Assembly (NCBI GenBank): GCA_019638615.1
Contig: JAHBTL010000004.1
Location: 62,001-126,000, forward strand
Length of the DNA stretch: 64,000 nt
From: Chitinophagaceae bacterium
GTDB lineage: Bacteria > Bacteroidota > Bacteroidia > Chitinophagales > Chitinophagaceae
Reading direction: 5' to 3'
The position numbers and the translations under genes are program-made. Below the pieces are notes generated by a model. It saw only the letters and a list, made by a program, of their open reading frames with translations, had not been told where the DNA came from and ran no database searches. Position 1 is the stretch's first letter. Each line of letters starts with the position of its first letter. Below are positions 23,961 through 32,211 of this stretch, one piece after another.

Positions 23961-26900
23961 ATGCTTTTTAAAGTTCTTTGTAAACCCCCTCTTATCACAA
24001 CAGGTTATCCCGACAATTACCTGATAACAAAACTAACGAGGATCATGAAGATAGCCTTCATTTTACTGTTTACCGCTTCTATGCAGGTATGTGCCACTGG
24101 GTTTGCCCAAAGAGTAACATTGTCTGAAAAAAATGTATCCCTCGAAAAGGTATTGCGTAAAATTCACGAGCAGAGCGGCTACCTGTTTTTTTATGAACTG
24201 GAACTGCTTAAAAAAGCCCGTCCCGTAAGTATACGGGTAAAAGATGCTGCACTGGAGGAGGTATTGAATATTTGCTTTAAAGATCAGCCTCTCCGGTATA
24301 TGATTACGAATAAAATTATTATAGTAAACCCGAAAGAGGAGGCCGGGCCTTCTGGGCTTCCCGATCTTTCTCCGCCGCCCATAGAGATAATGGGGAGTGT
24401 AAAGGATGAACAGGGCAATCCCCTGGCAGATGCCTCCATAAAACTCAAAGGATCCACACGGGGTACTACTGCCGATGCAAGGGGTAATTTTAAACTGCAG
24501 GTACCCGATGCCGGTAGTATGCTCATTATATCTTTTATTGGGTATGAAACCCGGGAAGTGGTGGTAAAAGACGCAGGTTTTTTAAACATAGTGCTGAAGC
24601 TGGATGATATCCGCACGGATGCGGCTATAGTGATTGGTTATGGCAGCCAGAAAAAAAGTGACTTAACCGGCTCGCTTTCCAGTGTATCCAGCAAAGATTT
24701 TGAACATCAGCCCGTAACGCGCCTCGACCAGGCTTTACAGGGAAGGGCAGCGGGCGTGCAGGTAACCAACGCCTCGGGGTCACCGGGCGGCGATGTACGG
24801 ATCAGGATACGTGGAGCTAATTCGCTTACGGGCGATAACAGTCCTTTGTATGTAATTGATGGATTTGTTGGCGCTGATTTCAATAACATCAATGCCGAGG
24901 ATATCGCAAATATTGTTGTGTTAAAAGATGCTTCCTCCACTGCTATTTATGGCAGCCGCGGCGCCAACGGGGTTATTCTCGTTACTACTAAAACCGGTCG
25001 CAAGGGTGGTATGCAGGTAGATTTTATGACCCGGCTTTCCTCCTCTTCGCTCATAGAAAAATTTAAAACAATGAATGCTGCCGATTTTGCCACTGTGGTA
25101 AATGAAAGAAAAGCAGCGCTCACCCCCGCCGGTACCCCTTATACGCCCCGGTTCACCGATGCTGAAATAGCTGAATTCAAAAGAACAGGTGGTACCGACT
25201 GGCAGGACGAAATATTCCGCACAGGGCTGGGCCAGGAGTATCAACTGGGTTTTTCGGGAGGAAATGAAAGAACCAGTTATCGTATCAATGGCAACTATCT
25301 TAACCAGCAGGGTATTGTACTCAATTCAGATTTTAAACGCTATTCAGTTCGTACCAACCTCACTTCACAGGTTTCCGAGAAATTTTCTGTACGGTTTAAC
25401 TTTGGCGGAACCCGCAGAGAAAACCATAATACCAGTGGTACCGGAGCAAGGGGAGGAGCGTTCGGGCAGGCGCTTGCATGGGCGCCCACTACCCCTGTGT
25501 ACGACGATCAGGGTAACTATATTACTCAGGATCCTACTTCTTCCATATTCCAGAACCCGGTGGCGTTGGCGCATGAAACAGATAACCGGGACGACAGAAC
25601 CAACATCAACGCATTGCTGGGAGCAAGATACCGGATTGTAAGGGATCTTACATTTGATGTGCAGGTAGGGATTGATTATACCAATTTGCAGAGTAAAGCG
25701 TTTTCCGGCCCGGCTATTACCAATAATTATCCCACCGCTTCCCGTAGTTCGTCGGAAAATGTATTGTTGCAGAATACCAATAATCTTACTTACAAAAAAC
25801 TTTTCAGCAATGTACACAGCCTGGAAGTGACGGGTGTACTGGAAACACAAAAATTTATAGGTACCGGCTTTAACGTGAGAGTGAATGGACTTATTTACCC
25901 CGATCAGTCGTATGATAATCTTGCCTTGTCTACTTCATCGCAGGTGGGCTCGGGGTATGGAGAGTGGAGCCTGATGTCGTTATTGGGAAGAGTGAACTAT
26001 GCATTTGCAGATAAATATCTTGTATCTGCTTCCCTGCGGCGTGACGGGTCGTCTAAATTCCAGGGTAAGAACAAATACAGCGTATTCCCGTCAGCAGCGA
26101 TCGGGTGGAAATTGTCTGAAGAACCTTTCATGCAGTCTCTTGCCGCTGTAAGCAATGCAAAGCTCAGGGCAAGCTGGGGATTAACGGGTAACCAGGGCAT
26201 TAATCCTTATGGTACCCTTTCCGCTTATGTTACCAATTTAGATGATGCCGGTGTGGTATTTAATGGTACCGGTTCAATTGTTTCAGGAATTATATTGGGG
26301 AATCCGGGCAATCCTAACCTGAAATGGGAAACTACTGAACAGATCAACGCCGGCGCAGACCTGGAGTTTGTAAATGGGTTGATCAGCTTTTCTGCGGATT
26401 ATTTTAATAAGAAAACCCGCAACCTGTTATTGAGTCAGCCTGTACCGGGCTACCTCGGCGGTTATTCTATTGTGTCGAATATAGGCAGCATGCAAAACAG
26501 TGGCGTGGAATTTAACCTGGGCATCAATGCGTTTAGGGGGAAGGCTTTTACATGGAACAGCTCAGTGGTAGTTTCATTCCTGAAAAATAAACTGCTAAGT
26601 CTTGGAGAAGGCAGAGCGGATATCAGGTACAATGAGTTTATTCTGAAGCCCGGAGAACCTATAGGCTCTTTCTTTGGATATAAATATTCAGGCACTTATA
26701 AGCCTAAAGATGAAGCTGAAGCAACCGCATACAATCTAAAGCCGGGCGATGCGAGATATGATGATTATAATAATGACGGGGTGATCAATACTACAGATTA
26801 CCAGATTATTGGTAATGCAATGCCCAAAACAACACTTGGCTGGAACAATACGCTTACCTATCGCTCATTTACGCTCAATATTTTCTTTTCAGGAATGTTT

Positions 26901-27350
26901 GGAATGGATAAGCTTAACTACTCTTATGCTTATGGCATGCTGGGAAGTACAGATGCCAAGGAAGTACTGTTTGAGGACATAAAAAACAGGTATATACCGG
27001 GCGTAAACGAAACTTCCGATATACCGGCATTCAGCTCAGTGCCCAGTAATTCTTATGCACAAACATCAAGATTTATTGAGAGGGCTGATTTCGTCCGTTT
27101 GAAAAATATCAGCCTTGCGTACGATATCAAGCGAAGCGCACTTCGTAACATAGCCGGCATATCCGTTTTTGCCGACGCTATGAACCTGCTTACGTTTACT
27201 TCTTATAAAGGGATTGATCCGGAGTCTAATTCAAATCAGGCTGAGGGGTTAAACTGGAGCGGGTTTATTTCTGATACACAGCAAGGCCTGGATCACGGCG
27301 CATATCCCAATGCCAAGGTATTTACGGTAGGGGTACGCGTAACCTTTTAA
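23961..27350 (+). CDS. SusC/RagA TonB-dependent transporter with N-terminal STN domain
   Basis: A 1129-residue outer-membrane transporter. A long signal region contains the hydrophobic stretch IAFILLFTASMQVCATGFAQ (about residues 31-50). Next come an STN domain (VSLEKVLRKIHEQSGYLFFYE), a carboxypeptidase-like beta-sandwich (IMGSVKDEQGNPLADASIKLKG), a plug (VIGYGSQKKSDLTGSLSSV, LYVIDGF, SSTAIYGSRGANGVILVTTK) and a 22-strand barrel. The STN domain signals to the FecR protein encoded just upstream. With the SusD gene that starts 47 bp later it imports an oligosaccharide or other large nutrient; no hydrolase is nearby to reveal which. Confidence 0.96.
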   Translation: MLFKVLCKPPLITTGYPDNYLITKLTRIMKIAFILLFTASMQVCATGFAQRVTLSEKNVSLEKVLRKIHEQSGYLFFYELELLKKARPVSIRVKDAALEEVLNICFKDQPLRYMITNKIIIVNPKEEAGPSGLPDLSPPPIEIMGSVKDEQGNPLADASIKLKGSTRGTTADARGNFKLQVPDAGSMLIISFIGYETREVVVKDAGFLNIVLKLDDIRTDAAIVIGYGSQKKSDLTGSLSSVSSKDFEHQPVTRLDQALQGRAAGVQVTNASGSPGGDVRIRIRGANSLTGDNSPLYVIDGFVGADFNNINAEDIANIVVLKDASSTAIYGSRGANGVILVTTKTGRKGGMQVDFMTRLSSSSLIEKFKTMNAADFATVVNERKAALTPAGTPYTPRFTDAEIAEFKRTGGTDWQDEIFRTGLGQEYQLGFSGGNERTSYRINGNYLNQQGIVLNSDFKRYSVRTNLTSQVSEKFSVRFNFGGTRRENHNTSGTGARGGAFGQALAWAPTTPVYDDQGNYITQDPTSSIFQNPVALAHETDNRDDRTNINALLGARYRIVRDLTFDVQVGIDYTNLQSKAFSGPAITNNYPTASRSSSENVLLQNTNNLTYKKLFSNVHSLEVTGVLETQKFIGTGFNVRVNGLIYPDQSYDNLALSTSSQVGSGYGEWSLMSLLGRVNYAFADKYLVSASLRRDGSSKFQGKNKYSVFPSAAIGWKLSEEPFMQSLAAVSNAKLRASWGLTGNQGINPYGTLSAYVTNLDDAGVVFNGTGSIVSGIILGNPGNPNLKWETTEQINAGADLEFVNGLISFSADYFNKKTRNLLLSQPVPGYLGGYSIVSNIGSMQNSGVEFNLGINAFRGKAFTWNSSVVVSFLKNKLLSLGEGRADIRYNEFILKPGEPIGSFFGYKYSGTYKPKDEAEATAYNLKPGDARYDDYNNDGVINTTDYQIIGNAMPKTTLGWNNTLTYRSFTLNIFFSGMFGMDKLNYSYAYGMLGSTDAKEVLFEDIKNRYIPGVNETSDIPAFSSVPSNSYAQTSRFIERADFVRLKNISLAYDIKRSALRNIAGISVFADAMNLLTFTSYKGIDPESNSNQAEGLNWSGFISDTQQGLDHGAYPNAKVFTVGVRVTF

Positions 27351-27397
27351 ACCCATATTCAAAACAATTCCGCTACGGGCGGCAAATAATAAATAGT

Positions 27398-28861
27398 ATG
27401 AAAAAGTATGTTTTTCTTTTTTTTATTGCTCCGGTACTATTGGGTGGATGTAAAAAGTTCCTGGAAGAAAACCCAAGAGGCCAGATTGTAGGCGATAACG
27501 CGATTACGGATGTAACAAGCCTTGATGCTGCATTGACGGGCGCCTATAAAGGGGTAACGCGTACCTGGACGCGTGGTTTTTTAAATTCCAGCACACAGGT
27601 TTTTTCGATGGGAGGCGATGATCTCACTACGATTGCCGGAGGCAATAAAGCAGCATTCCGCGAAGTCGACCAGTTCGCTGTAACCGCTTCTAACAGTCAT
27701 ATTGCCATGATATGGAATGGCTGTTATAAAATGATACAGGGCGCTAATAATGTTATTGGAAAAGCTCCCGGAATAAAAGGAGATCAGGCAAAAATAAGTG
27801 CCATAAAAGCAGAAGCACATTTTTTAAGGGCACTGGGCTATTATTGGCTGGTAAGAGGCTTTGGCGCTATACCGTTAATAACAGACGTTTCGGATGCGGT
27901 TACCCCGGAATTACTTACCATTCAAAAAACACAACCATCAGAAATTTATAAGGTGATAGAACAAGATCTGGTGATCGCAGAAACTGCATTGCCCGATAGT
28001 AAGCGCGATCCCGGCAGACCGAATAAAGGAACAGCCAAAGCATTACTGGCAGATGTATATCTTACCGAAGCGGGTTGGCCTCTTAAAGAGGAAAGTAAAT
28101 ATGCACTGGCAGCGTCGAAGGCAAAAGAAGTAATAGACAATAAGGCTTTATACAATTTCGGCCTGGCCGATCTTGAGGATCTGTGGGCGGGTAATGAGGC
28201 CGCTATCGGAACGAAAGAAGAAGTAATGGCATTTCACACTTCGGAGAACTATGGAGGTTCAACCAATTCAATGGCCGGTGCACCTGCCATACCTGCAGAA
28301 GAAGGTGGCTGGGAAGATTACCAGGCGGAGATCAATTTCTTTAATCAGTTCCCCGCAGGAAAAAGAAAAGACATTACTTTTCATACCGTATTTACCAAAA
28401 AAGATGGTACCCAGGTACCCTGGCAGAGCAGTATATCGGGCCATCCGTATTATGCTAAATTCCGTATTGAACACAATGACCGATGGTATTCCTCCATGCC
28501 TGTGCACATGATCAGGTATGCGCATGTATTGTTGATATATGCAGAAGCCCAGGCGCGCTCATCGGGCACACCCAATGCAGAAGCGTATGCAGCGCTCAAT
28601 GCAGTTCGTGCAAGAGCAGGGCTGGAAGCATTGTCAAATCTTACAACCCAGGTATTTATAGATGCCGTGGTGAACGAAAGAGCATGGGAATTTGCTGCAG
28701 AAGGAACTACCCGTTGGTTTGATCTGCAACGGCTGGAAAAAGTAGAAGAAGTCAATACCGGGAAAAATGCGGCCGATTTACAACCGATCGGTACAATTAC
28801 CAAAGAAGATTATTGGTTCCCCGTTCCATTGACCGATGCTAATATAAATCCTAATTTATAG
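27398..28861 (+). CDS. SusD/RagB nutrient-binding outer-membrane lipoprotein
   Basis: The 487-residue protein begins MKKYVFLFFIAPVLLGGCKKFLEENP, a lipoprotein signal with Cys18. TPR-rich SusD features include AIKAEAHFLRALGYYWLVRGFGAIPLIT, IRYAHVLLIYAEAQAR and the ending VVNERAWEFAAEGTTRWFDLQRL...DYWFPVPLTDANINPNL, which is the standard RagB/SusD C-terminus. It caps the SusC channel at 23961 and binds the substrate at the cell surface. A terminator lies about 180 bp downstream. Confidence 0.96.
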   Translation: MKKYVFLFFIAPVLLGGCKKFLEENPRGQIVGDNAITDVTSLDAALTGAYKGVTRTWTRGFLNSSTQVFSMGGDDLTTIAGGNKAAFREVDQFAVTASNSHIAMIWNGCYKMIQGANNVIGKAPGIKGDQAKISAIKAEAHFLRALGYYWLVRGFGAIPLITDVSDAVTPELLTIQKTQPSEIYKVIEQDLVIAETALPDSKRDPGRPNKGTAKALLADVYLTEAGWPLKEESKYALAASKAKEVIDNKALYNFGLADLEDLWAGNEAAIGTKEEVMAFHTSENYGGSTNSMAGAPAIPAEEGGWEDYQAEINFFNQFPAGKRKDITFHTVFTKKDGTQVPWQSSISGHPYYAKFRIEHNDRWYSSMPVHMIRYAHVLLIYAEAQARSSGTPNAEAYAALNAVRARAGLEALSNLTTQVFIDAVVNERAWEFAAEGTTRWFDLQRLEKVEEVNTGKNAADLQPIGTITKEDYWFPVPLTDANINPNL

Positions 28862-29043
28862 TCATTGTTGTGATAGTATATTGAGCGATATAGTATTGAT
28901 GTATATCATGTACATGCGGGAGAGCATTTTACATTCTCCTGTGCAGGATTGTTATTGAGCATTGTTAATACTAGCGGCGCAATGGTAAACGTTTTGGTAC
29001 GAATGCAGATGCGTCTGCGTTTCAAGTCAAGGTGTTAAAACAG

Positions 29044-29068
29044 AAACCCGGTTAAATCCCGGGTTTTT
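29044..29068 (+). terminator. Rho-independent terminator of the susC/susD operon
   Basis: AAACCCGG (29044-29051) pairs with CCGGGTTT (29059-29066), and the run of T continues to 29068, with TGTTTTAT after. It is the first terminator after susD. Confidence 0.85.
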
Positions 29069-29234
29069 GTTTTATTGCCTGTCAATATTCTGTTTAAGTA
29101 TTCCGCGTCTCTTGTTTATTGCAGTTATTTCATTTATCACGGGGTAAATCATTTTTTGTTCAGCAATTAAGGAATCCGGTTACCGTTATATTATCTCCAA
29201 ACAAAACGACTTTATTCTTCTCATTGGTTGGTCG

Positions 29235-29263
29235 CCCGGGTATACGGTTCCCGGGTTTTTTTT
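29235..29263 (+). terminator. Second rho-independent terminator, 150 bp upstream of the dehydratase gene
   Basis: CCCGGG (29235-29240) and CCCGGG (29250-29255) enclose a 9-nt loop and are followed by eight T residues. No gene ends between the two terminators, so this one may be a back-up, the end of a small RNA, or an attenuator in the leader of the next gene. Confidence 0.75.
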
Positions 29264-29411
29264 ATTGATATACTTTGCCTGGTTCTTTATATTTTTATAT
29301 CAGCCGGCGTCTTTGTAATTGCATTATATATCTTTAGGATCTGTAACTAAATAACAGTTGGGTGCAGCGTGTTGTTGCCGGTATTTTTTGATTTTTTAAA
29401 AACAGGAATAA

Positions 29412-31124
29412 ATGCAAAGGATTTTACGCAGTCAGCAATGGTTCGGAAGAAAGGGAAAAGATGGATTTATATACAGAGCCTGGATGAAAAACCAGGGAAT
29501 ACCTTCCTATGAATTTGAAGGGAAGCCTGTAATTGGTATTTGTAATACCTGGTCGGAGCTAACGCCCTGTAACGCGCATTTGCGTGAGCTGGCAGAGTCG
29601 GTAAAACGTGGCGTGTCGGAAGCCGGCGGCTTCCCGGTGGAGTTTCCTGTTATGTCGCTGGGGGAGACCCTGATAAAGCCTACCGCTATGCTGTATCGCA
29701 ACCAGGTAAGTATGGATGTTGAGGAATCCATCCGGGCGAACCCGGTAGACGGAGTGGTGCTGTTATGCGGATGCGATAAAACAACTCCTGCTTTGGTCAT
29801 GGGGGCCAGCAGTGTCAACCTGCCGTCTATTGTAGTATCGGGCGGACCTATGCTTACCGGGAAATACAAGGGTAAGGATATCGGTACCAGCGATCTCTGG
29901 CGTTTTACCGCCGATCACAAAGCCGGCATGATGACCGATGAAGAATTTGCTACAGCCGAAGCGGCTATGTGCCGCAGCAGGGGGCATTGCGCGGTAATGG
30001 GAACCGCTTCTTCCATGGCGTGCATGGTAGAGTCGCTGGGGCTTTCGCTTCCTCAAAATGCAGCCATACCTGCCGCAGATGCCAGGCGTAAAGTGCTGGC
30101 GCAGCTATCCGGCAAACGGATCGTGGAAATGGTAAAAGAAGATTTAAAACTATCGGACATCCTCACCCGAAAAGCATTCGAAAATGCCATTATGGTGAAT
30201 GCTGCCATCGGCGGTTCCACCAATTTTATCATACATCTTCTTGCTATTGCAGGCAGGATCGGAGTGCCATTGACCATCGAAGATTTTGATAAGGTATCAG
30301 CTCCTATACCGCTAATGGCTAATTTGCAGCCCGCAGGCGCTTTCTTTATGGAAGACCTCTTTTATGCGGGAGGACTGCCGGCAGTGCTGAAGGAGCTGGA
30401 TGGTTTTTTGCATGGCGATTGTGTTACAGCGAATGGGAGAACAATAAGGGATAATTACAAAGAAGCTGAGTGCTACAACAGGAACGTAATAGCTACCATC
30501 GCCCATCCATTCAATGATAATACGGCGCTGGCGGTGCTGAGGGGAAATATATGCGAGAACGGAGCAGTGATCAAGCCATCCGCGGCAAGTCCCCATCTTT
30601 TACAGCATTCGGGGAAAGCAGTGGTATTTGAGAATATTGAAGATTATAAAAAAAGAATTGATGATCCGGATCTGCCTGTTGACGAACACAGCGTGCTCGT
30701 GCTGAAAAGTGTAGGGCCGAAGGGATATCCCGGTATGCCTGAAGTAGGAAATATGACATTGCCCAGGAAGCTGCTGGAACAGGGGGTCAAAGATATTGTG
30801 CGGGTTTCCGATGGACGGATGAGCGGCACGGGGTTCGGCACAGTAGTGCTGCATGTATCTCCAGAAGCTGTATTGGGAGGAAACTTCAGCGTGATAGAAA
30901 CAGGGGACATTATAACGATAGACGTGCCTGCCCGGTCTTTAAACGTAGATCTCACCGATGAAGAATTGAATAGAAGAAAACAAAAACGGAAGTCCCGGCC
31001 TGCTGTGGCGGAACGGGGATATGTGAATCTGTATATCAACCATGTTGAGCAGGCTCATCTCGGCGCTGATCTTGATTTTTTAAAGGGAGGCTCAGGCAGC
31101 GAAGTGCTAAGAGATTCTCATTGA
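29412..31124 (+). CDS. IlvD/Edd family sugar-acid dehydratase (L-arabinonate-dehydratase-like)
   Basis: The 570-residue protein is of the iron-sulfur dehydratase family, but its start (LRSQQWFGRKGKDGFIYRAWMKNQGIP), its TWSELTPCNAHLRELAESVKRGV segment and its end (GADLDFLKGGSGSEVLRDSH) match pentonate dehydratases such as L-arabinonate dehydratase, not the branched-chain enzyme. Cluster cysteines are in TPCNAH, CGCDKTTPAL and the CRSRGHCAVMGTASSMA loop. It should convert an aldonic acid to a 2-keto-3-deoxy acid. No other genes for such a pathway flank it; a pseudouridine synthase gene follows after 16 bp. An ilvD label would be wrong. Confidence 0.88.
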   Translation: MQRILRSQQWFGRKGKDGFIYRAWMKNQGIPSYEFEGKPVIGICNTWSELTPCNAHLRELAESVKRGVSEAGGFPVEFPVMSLGETLIKPTAMLYRNQVSMDVEESIRANPVDGVVLLCGCDKTTPALVMGASSVNLPSIVVSGGPMLTGKYKGKDIGTSDLWRFTADHKAGMMTDEEFATAEAAMCRSRGHCAVMGTASSMACMVESLGLSLPQNAAIPAADARRKVLAQLSGKRIVEMVKEDLKLSDILTRKAFENAIMVNAAIGGSTNFIIHLLAIAGRIGVPLTIEDFDKVSAPIPLMANLQPAGAFFMEDLFYAGGLPAVLKELDGFLHGDCVTANGRTIRDNYKEAECYNRNVIATIAHPFNDNTALAVLRGNICENGAVIKPSAASPHLLQHSGKAVVFENIEDYKKRIDDPDLPVDEHSVLVLKSVGPKGYPGMPEVGNMTLPRKLLEQGVKDIVRVSDGRMSGTGFGTVVLHVSPEAVLGGNFSVIETGDIITIDVPARSLNVDLTDEELNRRKQKRKSRPAVAERGYVNLYINHVEQAHLGADLDFLKGGSGSEVLRDSH

Positions 31125-31140
31125 TCAAATAAAACTAAAC

Positions 31141-32208
31141 ATGAACAAGGAAGAGGAATGGGACAGCGAGCTGGATAACGGCGATGGGAGTGAGGAGCGG
31201 TATGAGCGCATGTCATTTGTGGTTGATAAAGGACAGGAACCTGTACGCATCGATAAATTTTTACTGACGCGCATGGAAGGTGGTACCCGCAACAAATTGC
31301 AGCAGGGGATCGAAAAAGGATTTGTGCTGGTGAACGACAAACCCATAAAATCGAATTATAAAATAAAGCCGGGCGATCATATACTCATGTATTCTGATAC
31401 TTCGCCCGAATCCACGGAAATTGTTCCCGAACCGCTGGATCTTGATATTGTGTATGAAGATGAGGATATCATCGTTATCAATAAACCGGCAGGACTGGTG
31501 GTGCACCCCGGTTGCGGAAACTATACCGGCACGGTGGTAAATGGTATTTCATGGCATCTGCTGCAGCAGGATCCGTCTTTGACCGAGTCCGATCTTCCAC
31601 GTTTCGGGCTGGTGCATCGTATCGACAAAAACACAAGCGGGTTGCTGGTGCTCGCCAAAAATTCAAAGGCATCCCTGCATCTTGCCAAACAATTTTCGGA
31701 ACATACTGTACAACGCAAATATGTGGCGTTGGTTTGGGGCGACCTGCAGGAAGAGACCGGTACCATTGTAGCGCATATTGGCAGGCACCAGCGGTTTCGG
31801 AAAATAATGGATGCATACCCTGAAGGAGATCATGGTAAAGACGCGGTTACGCATTACCGTGTTACGGAACGATTCGGTTATGTAACCCTTGTTGAGTGCA
31901 GGCTGGAAACGGGCCGTACCCACCAGATACGCGTACACATGAAATACATTGGTCATCCTTTGTTCAACGATGAAACTTATGGCGGCGACCGTATCGTAAA
32001 AGGAACCGTATTTACCAAGTACAGGCAGTTTGTTGACAACTGCTTTGCTATTTGCCCGAGGCACGCACTTCACGCGCAAACGCTGGGTTTTATTCATCCA
32101 ACGTCCCAAAAAGAAATGCTGTTCAGCAGCGGGCTGCCGGGCGATATGCAGCAGGTAATTGAGAAGTGGAGAAGATATGTGGGCGCTAAGGGGATGAATG
32201 CAGAATAA
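31141..32208 (+). CDS. rluD: RluA/RluD-family 23S rRNA pseudouridine synthase
   Basis: The 355-residue protein has an N-terminal S4 RNA-binding domain (VRIDKFLLTRMEGGTRNKLQQGIEKGFVLVNDKPIKSNYKIKPGD) and the RluA catalytic domain with HRIDKNTSGLLVLAKN (catalytic Asp162), KYVALVWG and LETGRTHQIRVHMKYIGHPLFND. RluD isomerises uridines of helix 69 in large-subunit rRNA; the exact target here is inferred from family. It starts 16 bp after the dehydratase gene, so the two may be co-transcribed. It converges with the giant outer-membrane gene, 3 bp apart. Confidence 0.93.
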   Translation: MNKEEEWDSELDNGDGSEERYERMSFVVDKGQEPVRIDKFLLTRMEGGTRNKLQQGIEKGFVLVNDKPIKSNYKIKPGDHILMYSDTSPESTEIVPEPLDLDIVYEDEDIIVINKPAGLVVHPGCGNYTGTVVNGISWHLLQQDPSLTESDLPRFGLVHRIDKNTSGLLVLAKNSKASLHLAKQFSEHTVQRKYVALVWGDLQEETGTIVAHIGRHQRFRKIMDAYPEGDHGKDAVTHYRVTERFGYVTLVECRLETGRTHQIRVHMKYIGHPLFNDETYGGDRIVKGTVFTKYRQFVDNCFAICPRHALHAQTLGFIHPTSQKEMLFSSGLPGDMQQVIEKWRRYVGAKGMNAE

Positions 32209-32211
32209 CAT

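Larger units (their letters stand above)
28862..29411. other. 550-bp intergenic region with two terminators
   Basis: No open frame of note or RNA gene is recognised. A hairpin with arms GGAGA/TCTCC lies near 28919-28939. Two terminators (listed separately) end at 29068 and 29263, and the remaining ~150 bp before the dehydratase gene is AT-rich and probably holds its promoter, although no exact TTTG / TAnnTTTG pair was found. Confidence 0.5.

Noticed and set aside
29412-31124. Branched-chain amino acid ilvD
   Set aside because: N-terminal and C-terminal signatures fit the pentonate dehydratase branch, and no ilv/leu genes lie nearby.
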